From contig JACJWF010000004.1 in assembly GCA_020637295.1 (NCBI GenBank), positions 62,001 through 126,000 on the forward strand: a stretch of 64,000 nt of DNA, written 5' to 3'. The notes beneath the pieces are model-generated. The model was given only the letters and a program-made list of their open reading frames with translations, was not told where the DNA came from and did not search any database. This stretch comes from Acidimicrobiaceae bacterium. GTDB lineage: Bacteria > Actinomycetota > Acidimicrobiia > Acidimicrobiales > Ilumatobacteraceae. Of the stretch, positions 16,611 through 24,334 are shown piece by piece (the stretch's first letter is position 1; every line of letters starts with the position of its first letter). A program made the position numbers and the translations under genes.

Positions 16611-17534
16611 ATGATGTTCGCCGCTGTCTCCTTCCCGGATCCGCTGCGGTTCCAGGCCTACCCGGGCGTGTACGCGCTGGTGGCCGGGCTGGTCGGCGGC
16701 TACCTCGTGCTGGCTCGAGTGGTGCGGCCGCGGGCCGCCGCTCTCGGCGCACCGCCCCTCACCGGGCGGCAGTGGGCGGCGTTCGCCGGGGCCATCCTCA
16801 CCATTCTGGTCGCAGGTGCGTCGCCGCTGCGCGGCCTGGCCGACGACTACCTGGCTGCGGCGCACGCGCTGCAGTTGGTGCTGCTGTCGCTGGTGCTGCC
16901 CCCGCTGGTGTGGCGGGCGACACCGGAGTGGGCGGTCCGTGGGCTGTTGCACACGGCACGGCGCCAGCGCATCGCCACACTGCTGGTGCGGCCGCTGCCG
17001 GTGGCGCTGCTGTTCAACCTGGTGCTGGTGCTGGTCCAGTTGCCGGGGGTGGTGGACGAGGCCGTCGCCAACTCGGCGGTCCGGTTCGGTTGCTGCACTG
17101 TCGTGGTGGGCGTGTCGCTGCTGATGTGGCTGCCGGTCGCCGGCCCGGTCCGCGCCTGGAGGATGGGCGACGGCGCGAGGATGGCGACCCTGTTCCTCAC
17201 CAGCGTCCTGTTCTCACTGCCCAGCGTGTGGTTGACGATCGCCGACGGTGTGGTCTACGAGCGGTACGGCGCCCAGCCCGTGCGGGTCTGGAGCCTCACG
17301 CCGATCCAGGACCAGCAGTTGGCCGGGGTGGTGATGAAGGTCGGCAGCCTGTTCCTGTGGATGGTGGTGGTCGGGCTGTTCCTGCGGCGCTTCGCCCGCG
17401 AAGCGGCGCTGGGCAGGGCCAACCGGCAGATGCCCGCCGCAGAGATCACCGGCCACGACGAGGTCTCGCTGACGTTCGACGACGTGCAGCGGGCGTTCGA
17501 GCGCAGCCAGGCCCCGCGCGAGTCCGCCCGCTGA
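16611..17534 (+). CDS. ctaG: Cytochrome c oxidase assembly protein, CtaG (caa3_CtaG) family
   Basis: A 307-residue polytopic protein of the Bacillus CtaG type, which is needed to assemble caa3 oxidase, probably for CuB insertion. Family marks are SPLRGLADDYLAAAHALQ, LPPLVWRA and the late DQQLAGVVMKVGSLFLW. It has seven hydrophobic segments and a charged C-terminal tail of about 45 residues in the cytoplasm. Last gene of the oxidase operon; it converges on the ABC exporter genes with 21 bases between. Start ATG at 16611; the next codon but one is also compatible. Confidence 0.85.
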   Translation: MMFAAVSFPDPLRFQAYPGVYALVAGLVGGYLVLARVVRPRAAALGAPPLTGRQWAAFAGAILTILVAGASPLRGLADDYLAAAHALQLVLLSLVLPPLVWRATPEWAVRGLLHTARRQRIATLLVRPLPVALLFNLVLVLVQLPGVVDEAVANSAVRFGCCTVVVGVSLLMWLPVAGPVRAWRMGDGARMATLFLTSVLFSLPSVWLTIADGVVYERYGAQPVRVWSLTPIQDQQLAGVVMKVGSLFLWMVVVGLFLRRFAREAALGRANRQMPAAEITGHDEVSLTFDDVQRAFERSQAPRESAR

Positions 17535-17555
17535 CCAGCGCCGGCGAAGCCGGGC

Positions 17556-18284
17556 TCAGGCGTCCCAGCGGAACAGGCGGGCGGCGAGTGCCGGGGCCAC
17601 CACGGCCCACGCGGCCAGGATCAGCCAGCTCTGGGTCGGATCCGTACCGGCGCCGGCCAGTGCGTCGCGCAGCACGTCGGCGAGGGCGCCGGACGGCAGC
17701 ACGTGTGCAGCGGAGCGCAGACCGCCCGGCAGCTTGCCGAAGGGGATGATCATCCCGCCGAGCAGCAGCAGCACGAGGTACAGCCCGTTCTGGGCGGCGA
17801 GGTTGATCTCACCGCGGAGGCGGCCGGCAAGGGTCAGGCCGATGCCGGCGAAGGCCAGCGTGCCGGTCACCACGGCGCCGACCGCAGCGAGCCAGTTCGG
17901 CGAGGCAGGCGACCAGCCGAGGGCGTACGCCACCGGGATGAGGACGGCGAACTGGATCAGCTCGACCGCCACCACGGACGTGATCTTCGCGGCGATCAGG
18001 CGGGGGCGCCCGAGCGGTGTCGTGCCCAGGCGCTTCAGGACGTGGTAGCTGCGCTCGAAGCCGGTGCCGATGCCCAGCGACACCATCGCCGTGCTCATCA
18101 CCGCGAGCGCGAGGATGCCGGGGGCGAGGAAGTCCACCGGGTCGTCCGTCTCCGTGGGCAGCACGTCGACCAGGCTGAAGAACGCCAGCAGCAGCACGGG
18201 AATGCCGAGGGTCAGCAGCAGTTGCTCGCCGTTGCGGAGGGTGAGCTGCAGCTCGGTGCGCAACTGGCTGACGTAGGCCTTCAT
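17556..18284 (-). CDS. ABC-2 type transporter permease
   Basis: A 242-residue permease with six hydrophobic segments: one near residues 19-38, a group between 55 and 160, and a last one near 220-237. The pattern (LLTLGIPVLLLAFFSL, then GGMIIPFGKLPGGLRSAAHVLPSGALADVLRDALAG) is that of ABC-2 daunorubicin/DrrB-like exporters. Its ATG overlaps the stop of the ATPase gene (ATGA, 18281-18284). Together they form a two-gene exporter of unknown substrate, drug, lipid or polysaccharide by family habit. Confidence 0.88.
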   Translation of the reverse strand: MKAYVSQLRTELQLTLRNGEQLLLTLGIPVLLLAFFSLVDVLPTETDDPVDFLAPGILALAVMSTAMVSLGIGTGFERSYHVLKRLGTTPLGRPRLIAAKITSVVAVELIQFAVLIPVAYALGWSPASPNWLAAVGAVVTGTLAFAGIGLTLAGRLRGEINLAAQNGLYLVLLLLGGMIIPFGKLPGGLRSAAHVLPSGALADVLRDALAGAGTDPTQSWLILAAWAVVAPALAARLFRWDA

Positions 18285-19213
18285 GACGCAGCGTCCCCGC
18301 CGGCACCGGCCTCGGCCGCCCGCTCCGCGGTGAGGCGGCGGAAGACGTCCTCCAGCCGCTGGGCGCCGGCCCGCAGGTCCGTCAGTTCGTGCCCCTGGTC
18401 GGCCAGCCAGCCGGTGAGCTGGGCCATCAGCTTGGGCAGCGGCGGGGCGTCGATGACGTACTCGTCCGCACCGACCTGGCTGGCCACCACGCCAGTGGCG
18501 CGGGCCAGCGCGGTGAGGTCGAGGTCCGGGCTGCTGCGGAAGCGGATCTCGTCGTGGCCACGGCGCAGCTCTGCCAGCGTGCCGTCGGCGACGACCTGGC
18601 CGCCGTCGAAGATCACCACCCGGTCGGTCAGACGCTCGGCCTCGTCCAGCTCGTGGGTGGCCAGCACGACCGCGCAGCCCTGGTCGGCGAGGCCGCGGAT
18701 GATCTCGCGGATCGTGGCCCGGCCGTTGACGTCCACGCCGGCGGTGGGCTCGTCGAGGAAGGCCACCTCGGGCACGGCGGCCAGCGCCAGCGCGAGCGAC
18801 AGGCGCTGCTGCTCGCCACCGCTGAGGCGCCGCCAGGTGCCTTTGGCACGGGAGGTGAGGCCTACCAGGTCGACCAGTGCAGCGGCGTCCGCCCCCTTGC
18901 CGTACAGCGCGCAGTAGTGGCGGACAGTGTCCAGCACCCGGGCGCTCGGGTACACGCCGCCCTCCTGCAGCATCACGCCCATCCGGCTGCTGAGGCGACG
19001 CTGGTCGGTGGCGGGGTCCATACCGAGGACGCGCACGGTGCCGTCGGCGGCGCGGCGGTAGCCCTCGCACACCTCGATGGTGCTGGTCTTGCCGGCGCCG
19101 TTCGGTCCGAGCACGGCGGTGACCTCGCCGGCGGCGGCAGAGAACGACACGTCGGCCACGGCCGTGAGGTCGCCGTAGCGCACCGTCAGGCCGGTCACCT
19201 CCACAGCAGTCAC
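18281..19213 (-). CDS. ABC transporter ATPase, DrrA-like
   Basis: A 310-residue ATPase. Walker A GPNGAGKTS, Q-loop MLQEGGVYPSA, signature LSGGEQQRLSLALAL, Walker B VAFLDEPTAGVD and switch ATHELDEAE are all intact. A C-terminal domain of about 80 residues follows, as in DrrA-type exporters. The start is GTG at 19213 because the conserved part begins at once (TAVEVTGLTVRYGDLTAV); the frame remains open far upstream but through the serS inverted repeat and antisense of serS, so upstream starts are rejected. Confidence 0.9.
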   Translation of the reverse strand: MTAVEVTGLTVRYGDLTAVADVSFSAAAGEVTAVLGPNGAGKTSTIEVCEGYRRAADGTVRVLGMDPATDQRRLSSRMGVMLQEGGVYPSARVLDTVRHYCALYGKGADAAALVDLVGLTSRAKGTWRRLSGGEQQRLSLALALAAVPEVAFLDEPTAGVDVNGRATIREIIRGLADQGCAVVLATHELDEAERLTDRVVIFDGGQVVADGTLAELRRGHDEIRFRSSPDLDLTALARATGVVASQVGADEYVIDAPPLPKLMAQLTGWLADQGHELTDLRAGAQRLEDVFRRLTAERAAEAGAGGDAAS

Positions 19214-19246
19214 CCCCGCGACGCTACCGTCCCCACCCCGCCCACG

Positions 19247-19444
19247 GCTTCTGGGGCTGGATCTCGCCATCCCCGCAACTGGGGCTGGATGTTTGCGGAA
19301 CGCGCGCGATTCCGGACCACAGAATTGGGATGGCGGCGGCAGCGGCCACACGGGGCCGCTCCCGGTTCTGTGGTCCCTGTTCGCGCGGAACCCGCAACGA
19401 TCCAGCCCCAGTTCGTGGGATGGAGAGATGCAGCCCCAGAAGCG
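19247..19444. repeat. Large imperfect inverted repeat (about 80-base arms) before serS
   Basis: The arms, about 19247-19326 and 19365-19444, pair over roughly 80 bases with about 20 mismatches, leaving a 38-base centre that itself holds a 7-base stem (19341-19347 with 19354-19360). Within each arm an 11-base word (CTGGGGCTGGA in the left arm) occurs twice, at 19251 and 19279, and two inverted copies lie in the right arm, at 19401 and about 19429. It fills most of the gap between the divergent ABC ATPase and serS genes. It could be a small mobile palindromic element (REP/MITE-like), or fold as RNA in the serS leader. It does not look like a tRNA or a known T-box. Confidence 0.75.
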
Positions 19445-19493
19445 CGGAAAGCGGAGGGGAGGGGCAGGGGGTGCGGGAAGTAGCCTCGCGGGC

Positions 19494-20786
19494 GTGATCG
19501 ACGTCCGACTCCTCCGCACCGACCCGGAAGGCACCCGCGCCGCGCTGGCGCGCCGCGGGTCACCTGAACTGCTCGACCAGCTGGCGGAGGCGACGTCCAC
19601 GGACAGTCGCCTGCGGGAGATCCAGACCCAGCGCGACACCTTGCGTGCCGAAGTCAACGACCTGTCGAAGCAGGTCGGCCAGGCCCGCCGCAACGGCGAC
19701 ACGGCCGCCGCCGAGGAGCTCCAGGCCCGCAGCCGCGCCGCCGGCGAGCAGGAGAAGGCCCTCGCCGCCGAGGCGGACGACGTGGCCGCCCGCCTGCGCG
19801 ACCTGCTGCTGCGCATCCCCAACCTGCCCCACCCCGACGCGCCCGACGGTGCGAGCGACCATGACAACCCGGTGGTGAAGGGCCCGTTCCTCCCTGCCGA
19901 CGGCTTCCCCGAGCACCAGCGGGTGCCCCACTGGGAGACCGCCACCGCGCTCGGCATCCTCGACAACGAGCGGGCCACCAAGATCAGCGGGGCGATGTTC
20001 ACCATGCAGCGCGGCCCCGGCGCCCAGCTCTCCCGCGCCCTGTGCCAGTACGCGCTGGACCGCAACAGCGACGCCTTCGAAGAGATTCGCCCGCCGTCGC
20101 TGGTCACCACCGCCACGCTCACCGCCACCGGCCAGCTGCCCAAGTTCGCCGACGACGCCTACGCCATCGAGCGTGACGACCTGTGGTGCATCCCCACGGC
20201 CGAGGTGCCGTTGACCTCGCTGTACGGCGGCGAGGTCCTGGACGAGGCCCAGCTGCCGATCCGGATGATGGCCTACACCCCGTGCTACCGCCGGGAGGCC
20301 GGCTCGGCCGGCCGCGACACGCGCGGCATGCTGCGCGCCCACGAGTTCGACAAGGTCGAGATCCTGGCCGTCACCACCCCGGAGCAGGGCGCGGCGATGC
20401 TGCTCGAACTGCGCGACCGGGCGGAGGCGCTGATCGCCGGCCTCGGCCTGCCGTACCGGATCATCGAGATCTGCACCGGCGACATGGGGCAGAGCCATCA
20501 CCGCAGCTTCGACATCGAGGTCTACGCACCCGGGTGCGACAACTGGCTGGAGGTCAGCTCGGTCAGCTGGTTCAGCGACTACCAGGCCCGCCGGGCGGAC
20601 ATCCGCTTCCGCACCACTGGCGAGAAGGGCACCACCATCGCCAACACGCTCAACGGCTCGGCCCTCGCCGTGCCGCGCGTGTGGGCCGCGATCATGGAGA
20701 ACTACCGCCAGGCCGACGGCAGCGTCGTCGTGCCCGAGGCGCTGCGGCCGTACATGCGCGGCGTCGAGGTGATCGGGCCGCGATGA
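19494..20786 (+). CDS. serS: Seryl-tRNA synthetase
   Basis: A 430-residue class II synthetase. The N-terminal coiled coil (about residues 25-105, with repeated Arg/Gln/Glu/Ala) binds the long variable arm of tRNA-Ser. Catalytic motif 2 is CYRREAGSAGRDTRGMLR with the following AHEFDKVE, and motif 3 is GSALAVPRVWAAIMENY. The length fits the family. Start GTG at 19494 gives MIDVRLLRTDPEGTRAAL, the usual SerRS beginning; the frame upstream lies in the inverted repeat. The stop overlaps the pdxH ATG (ATGA). Confidence 0.96.
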   Translation: MIDVRLLRTDPEGTRAALARRGSPELLDQLAEATSTDSRLREIQTQRDTLRAEVNDLSKQVGQARRNGDTAAAEELQARSRAAGEQEKALAAEADDVAARLRDLLLRIPNLPHPDAPDGASDHDNPVVKGPFLPADGFPEHQRVPHWETATALGILDNERATKISGAMFTMQRGPGAQLSRALCQYALDRNSDAFEEIRPPSLVTTATLTATGQLPKFADDAYAIERDDLWCIPTAEVPLTSLYGGEVLDEAQLPIRMMAYTPCYRREAGSAGRDTRGMLRAHEFDKVEILAVTTPEQGAAMLLELRDRAEALIAGLGLPYRIIEICTGDMGQSHHRSFDIEVYAPGCDNWLEVSSVSWFSDYQARRADIRFRTTGEKGTTIANTLNGSALAVPRVWAAIMENYRQADGSVVVPEALRPYMRGVEVIGPR

Positions 20787-21454
20787 GCCAGGACCCGCTC
20801 GCCGACCTCGCCCGCCACCGGTTCGAGTACGAGACGGCCGGCCTCGACATCCCCGACGTCGCCGACGACCCGATGGCGCAGTGGCAGCGGTGGTTCCGCG
20901 AGGCGGGCGATGCCGGCTGCACCGAGCCGAATGCCTTCGTGCTGTCCACGGTTGGCGTCGACGGCTGGCCGCAGAGCCGCTACATCCTGCTGCGCGGTGC
21001 GGACGATCGCGGCTTCACCTTCTTCACCAACTACCACTCCTCCAAGAGCCAGGAGATGGACGCCGACGGGCGGGTCGCCATGTTGTTCACCTGGCTGCAA
21101 CTGCACCGCCAGGTGAGGGTGCTCGGCCGGGTGTCCCATGTGGCGGAGGCAGAGAGCGACGAGTACTTCGGCTCCCGCCCGCGCGGCTCGCAGATCGGTG
21201 CCTGGTCGTCGCCGCAGTCGCAGCCGATCCCTGACCGGGCGTGGCTGGAGGACCGGGTGGCGCAGATGGCCGGCACGTTCGCCGACGGCGACGTCCCCCG
21301 CCCCGCGTTCTGGGGTGGATGGCTGGTGGAGCCCGAGCAGTACGAGTTCTGGCAGGGCCGCCCCAGCCGCCTTCACGACCGGCTGCGCTACACCCTGGTG
21401 GAGGATCCCGAGGGCGGCGACCCCGCCTGGCAGCTCCAGCGCCTCGCCCCCTGA
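20783..21454 (+). CDS. pdxH: Pyridoxamine 5'-phosphate oxidase
   Basis: A 223-residue FMN enzyme that oxidises pyridoxine or pyridoxamine phosphate to pyridoxal phosphate. Family marks: QSRYILLRGADDRGFTFFTNYHSSKSQE (FMN and substrate region; the key SRxxLLRGxD is intact), QVRVLGRVSHV, SRPRGSQIGAWSSPQSQP, and the C-terminal signature EFWQGRPSRLHDRLRY. ATG at 20783 sits in the serS stop, so it is coupled to serS. A serS-pdxH pair has no obvious metabolic logic beyond PLP use in serine metabolism. Confidence 0.95.
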   Translation: MSQDPLADLARHRFEYETAGLDIPDVADDPMAQWQRWFREAGDAGCTEPNAFVLSTVGVDGWPQSRYILLRGADDRGFTFFTNYHSSKSQEMDADGRVAMLFTWLQLHRQVRVLGRVSHVAEAESDEYFGSRPRGSQIGAWSSPQSQPIPDRAWLEDRVAQMAGTFADGDVPRPAFWGGWLVEPEQYEFWQGRPSRLHDRLRYTLVEDPEGGDPAWQLQRLAP

Positions 21455-21467
21455 CACCCGCAGGTGC

Positions 21468-22076
21468 TCAGAGTGGCCAGGTCCGGGCGGCGGCGGCGAG
21501 GCCGTCGATGAGGGCCTCGGTGTGCGGGACCAGGCCGGGCCCGGTCCAGTCCTTCCAGATCGGGCTGGTGCCGCGCACCCTGGGCGGCAGTTCGATCTGC
21601 ACGCCGCCGTGGCGGGGCAGGTTCACCGGGTTCGCCGCGTGCAGGCCGCGCAGCTCCATCGGGATCGCCTCGAGGTCGGTCTCGATCGTGTAGTCGGGCA
21701 GCGCCGGGCGCAGGTGGGCGGCGACGTGGCCCGCCAGCTCGCGGTTCTGCCCGCCGAGCAGGAGGGTGGTCCACATTCCATGCCGCCCGTAGCCGTGGAT
21801 CGTGACGACGACATGGACGTGCTCGAGGAACCCTGCCAGCGTGGGCGACTCGGCCGGCGACACCCGGTGCGACGGGATGTGCCAGACCAGGTCCTCCGGC
21901 TGGAGCACCCCGTAGTAGCTGGCCCCGCTGCGCGCCGCGGCCGCATCGGCGATGACGTCAGTGACGTGCTCCAGCGAGCCCCCGTGGTACGCCATGAACC
22001 CCAGCCGCCCCTCCAGGCGGCACACCTCGCGTACCCCCGGACTGTCCAGGAGCTCGCGGAACGGGGTGGCGCTCAT
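21468..22076 (-). CDS. Poly-gamma-glutamate hydrolase-like protein (DUF867)
   Basis: A 202-residue protein of the DUF867 / phage PghP-like family, zinc peptidases related to carboxypeptidase folds that cut poly-gamma-glutamate in some phages. Likely metal or active-site segments are FMAYHGGSLEHVTD, VVVTIHGYGRHG and LLLGGQNRELA. No signal peptide is visible. It is the last gene of the tlpA-ccdA operon on the minus strand; its ATG overlaps the ccdA stop by one base. Why it travels with thiol-redox genes is not clear. Confidence 0.75.
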   Translation of the reverse strand: MSATPFRELLDSPGVREVCRLEGRLGFMAYHGGSLEHVTDVIADAAAARSGASYYGVLQPEDLVWHIPSHRVSPAESPTLAGFLEHVHVVVTIHGYGRHGMWTTLLLGGQNRELAGHVAAHLRPALPDYTIETDLEAIPMELRGLHAANPVNLPRHGGVQIELPPRVRGTSPIWKDWTGPGLVPHTEALIDGLAAAARTWPL

Positions 22077-22957
22077 CACGCCGTGGTGGAACTGTCGACC
22101 GGCGTGGTCGTGTCGGCCGGGGCCTCGCCGTCGTCGCCCCCACTGCCCTTCTCCCTCAGCGCGGTGTACGCGATGCCGAGGAGCACGAGGCCGCCGAGCA
22201 CGATGGCGACGACTCGCCAGTTGTTGTGCAACCAGGTCTGGGCGTTCTGCTGCAGATCGGAGATGGCCGCCGTGATCGGGTCGTCGTCGTCCTTGACATC
22301 GACCCAGTAGAAGTACCAGAGCAGGTACAACCCGGAGAGCAGCACGAACGCGCCGGAGACCATCTCGACGTACTGCATCTTGGACTTCAGCCACCGCACG
22401 AACCCCATGTTGGCGGTGGCGAGCGCGAGCGTGAGCGAGATCACCACGAGCGCCATTCCGACGGCGTAGGCGACGACGTTGGCGATGCCCGCCGCGTAGC
22501 CAGCCCGCCGCCCGGTCTGGAAGAGCGTAGCGATGAAGAGCGGGAGGGTGCAGCCGAGCGACGCGACCGCGTAGGCGATTCCGTAGACGAACATGGAGCG
22601 CAGGGTGCGGTCCTGCTTCGCCGAGGCGACGCCAGGGGTGAAGATCGGCACCTTGAACCCGAACAACATGGCGATCCCGAGGATGACGAAGGCGATGCCG
22701 ATGATCGCCGTTGCGTACTTGGCGTTGTCCAGCAGGCTCTGCGTCCAGTACTGGGTGGCTGCGCCGATGGCGAGGAAGACACTGAAGAACCCGGCCGAGA
22801 CCATGCTCCCCACCAGGAGGGCCCTGCGGATCGGCGCCCGGGTCTCGCTGCCGGCGGAGACCCCGAGGAAGTACATGAGGTACGTGGGCAGCAGCACGAA
22901 CCCGCACGGGTTGATCGAGGCAACCAGGCCACGGATGAAGCTCAGGGGCAGGTTCAC
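22076..22957 (-). CDS. ccdA: CcdA/DsbD-type transmembrane thiol reductant carrier
   Basis: A 293-residue membrane protein with six core segments plus one C-terminal segment (about residues 248-266). The two redox cysteines are in INPCGFVLLPTY (segment 1) and ASLGCTLPLF (segment 4), as in CcdA. It passes electrons from cytoplasmic thioredoxin to outer thiol proteins for cytochrome c maturation or disulfide repair. The tail is Asp/Thr/Ser-rich and longer than in short CcdA proteins, with an added loop holding VDVKDDDDP. It overlaps the tlpA-like gene stop by 4 bases, which supplies the likely partner. Confidence 0.88.
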   Translation of the reverse strand: MNLPLSFIRGLVASINPCGFVLLPTYLMYFLGVSAGSETRAPIRRALLVGSMVSAGFFSVFLAIGAATQYWTQSLLDNAKYATAIIGIAFVILGIAMLFGFKVPIFTPGVASAKQDRTLRSMFVYGIAYAVASLGCTLPLFIATLFQTGRRAGYAAGIANVVAYAVGMALVVISLTLALATANMGFVRWLKSKMQYVEMVSGAFVLLSGLYLLWYFYWVDVKDDDDPITAAISDLQQNAQTWLHNNWRVVAIVLGGLVLLGIAYTALREKGSGGDDGEAPADTTTPVDSSTTA

Positions 22958-23538
22958 AACAGTTCCTCCTCGATGCGTGCAGTCAGCTGCGCCTCGTCGA
23001 GTTGGCCTGTCTGGTCGACGATGGTGCCGTCGGCGGTGACGAACAGGGTGACGGGGAAGGCGGCGACACCTGCGGCAGTGACGAATTCGCCGTCGGTGTC
23101 GTAGTACAGCTCATACTGGACGCCGCGGTCACGGGCGAAGGACTCCTCCCGATCACTCGGCGGCAGGTAGCTGATGCCCACGAAGCGGACCTCGTCTCCG
23201 AAGACCGCGTGCGCGGCGGCGAAGTCGGGCAGCTCCTGCTTGCACGGCCCGCAGGTGGACCCCCAGATGTTGACGACCAGGGGGTGCCCCACGAGCGACG
23301 CAGTGTCCACGTCGTCACCGTCGAGCGTCTGGATCGTGGCGGAAGGGAACGGCGTCCCCTCGACCTGGGCGTTGGTGCCGATGGTGGGCTCTTGGAAGGT
23401 GACCCGCGGGCCGGAGATGACGACGGTGTCGCCATCGCCGGCGTCGCCACCCGATCGGGAGACAGCCCACCCGATGAGGACGGACGCAGCCGCGGCGACG
23501 ATCAGCGAGGTGACCAGCAGCCGCTTGCGGATCTTCAC
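22954..23538 (-). CDS. TlpA/ResA-like membrane-anchored thioredoxin
   Basis: A protein of about 194 residues with an N-terminal anchor (about residues 5-25 after KIRKRLL) and an outer thioredoxin domain. The active site is CGPC in NIWGSTCGPCKQELPDF, and the cis-Pro segment is AAFPVTLFV. It receives electrons from the CcdA coded next (ATGA overlap) and reduces apocytochrome or other thiols outside. The GTG at 23538 is chosen because it puts basic residues directly before the anchor; an in-frame GTG at 23568 would add ten residues and lies against the upstream hairpin. Confidence 0.85.
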   Translation of the reverse strand: MKIRKRLLVTSLIVAAAASVLIGWAVSRSGGDAGDGDTVVISGPRVTFQEPTIGTNAQVEGTPFPSATIQTLDGDDVDTASLVGHPLVVNIWGSTCGPCKQELPDFAAAHAVFGDEVRFVGISYLPPSDREESFARDRGVQYELYYDTDGEFVTAAGVAAFPVTLFVTADGTIVDQTGQLDEAQLTARIEEELL

Positions 23539-23570
23539 GGGAAGCCAGGCTACCCGGCACCTCCTCACCG

Positions 23571-23629
23571 GCCCCTGCCACCACCGGGGGGAAGCCGTCG
23601 GTCACACCGGCGGCGGTGGTGGCAGGGGC
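23571..23629. terminator. Perfect 16-base inverted repeat between whiB7 and the tlpA operon
   Basis: Arms at 23571-23586 and 23614-23629 are exact reverse complements with 27 bases between. On the minus strand it follows whiB7 and precedes the tlpA-like gene, so it most likely ends whiB7 transcription. No T-run is seen. A role as processing signal is also possible. Confidence 0.5.
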
Positions 23630-23709
23630 AGCGGGGTTGCAGCCGGAGGGTCGTCAAGCGTTGCCTCCGACCGGGGGGATCCGGGCCTGTGCGGCTGCGA
23701 ACGCAGTGC

Positions 23710-24063
23710 TCAGGCGACGATCAGGTGCGGTGGGATCGGCACCTCGTCCACGACCAGTTCGGGGCGCGGCTGTTTGGGTGGCCGGCCACGGGGGCGCTTG
23801 TTGACGACGATCCGGCCGTTCTCGATCAGCTCGCCACCCCACACACCCCACGGCTCGGCGCGCTCGACGGCGCCGTCCCGGCAGGTTTCCGCCAGCGCGC
23901 ACTTGCCGCAGATGGCCTTGGCGCGGGCGATGTCCAGCGGGACGTCCGAGAAGAACAGGTGGGTGAGGGTGCCATGGCCGTCGGCGCAGCGCGGGGTGGC
24001 CACGCGGGCGGCGATCGGTTCCACGATCTGGTCGAATTCGATGTCGGTGTTCACGGTGTACAT
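23710..24063 (-). CDS. whiB7: WhiB7 / WblC family redox-sensing transcriptional regulator
   Basis: A 117-residue Fe-S protein. Four cysteines that ligate the 4Fe-4S cluster lie in TPRCADG, ICGKC and ETCRDG. The next segment RAEPWGVWGGE and the AT-hook-like NKRPRGRPPKQPRP are the signature of WhiB7, which binds sigma A and AT-rich DNA upstream of -35 and switches on intrinsic antibiotic resistance genes (family knowledge). The C-terminus is about 20 residues longer than in mycobacteria. ATG at 24063 has GAGAGGAA at 24079-24072 as ribosome site. Its leader carries a small ORF and an intrinsic terminator. Confidence 0.9.
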   Translation of the reverse strand: MYTVNTDIEFDQIVEPIAARVATPRCADGHGTLTHLFFSDVPLDIARAKAICGKCALAETCRDGAVERAEPWGVWGGELIENGRIVVNKRPRGRPPKQPRPELVVDEVPIPPHLIVA

Positions 24064-24108
24064 CGGGGTGTTCCTCTCGGAGGACGTGGGGAGGGCGGAA
24101 AACCAGAA

Positions 24109-24140
24109 AGGCCGCCGGGATCCTGTGATCCCGACGGCCT
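24109..24140 (-). terminator. Intrinsic terminator (attenuator) in the whiB7 leader
   Basis: On the minus strand a 14-base stem (24140-24127 with 24122-24109, one G-U pair) closes a 4-base loop and is followed by TTTCTGGTTTT. This is the clearest rho-independent terminator in the window, and it lies upstream of the gene it would control, between the leader ORF stop (24164) and the whiB7 start (24063). Confidence 0.8.
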
Positions 24141-24163
24141 CGGAGGGCGCTTCCGACGTGTGG

Positions 24164-24334
24164 TTACGTCGTTGCGATCCCGAGGTGTCGGGCGGGGCGC
24201 TTGGTGGTCTCATTGATGGACATTGCGTCCACGGACCGGTTGCGCCACTGGTAGCCGTGACCGAACCCGTTGGTGCACGGGCGCGCGCCAGCGGCCACCG
24301 GGGCCGGGCTGAGTGCGAGTGCCGTGCGCTTCAT
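24164..24334 (-). CDS. Leader peptide ORF upstream of whiB7
   Basis: A 56-codon ORF starting ATG at 24334 (MKRTALALSPAPVAAG...) and ending TAA at 24164. An AAGGAAGG-like site (24355-24348) lies upstream at a slightly long distance. The peptide is basic and has a Trp-Arg-Asn-Arg run near its middle. The stop lies 24 bases before the terminator stem, so a stalled ribosome could block or reshape the hairpin. In whiB7 leaders of other actinomycetes a short ORF senses ribosome inhibitors; the same role here is inferred. Confidence 0.6.
   Translation of the reverse strand: MKRTALALSPAPVAAGARPCTNGFGHGYQWRNRSVDAMSINETTKRPARHLGIATT

Noticed and set aside
19247..19494. Reading the serS-upstream hairpin as a T-box riboswitch.
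   Set aside because: There is no T-box consensus, no specifier loop that I can find, and the element is a simple two-arm palindrome with internal repeats.
19214..20143. The ABC ATPase frame stays open upstream across the inverted repeat into serS antisense.
   Set aside because: The ATPase family begins at about 19213 and no domain is visible upstream.
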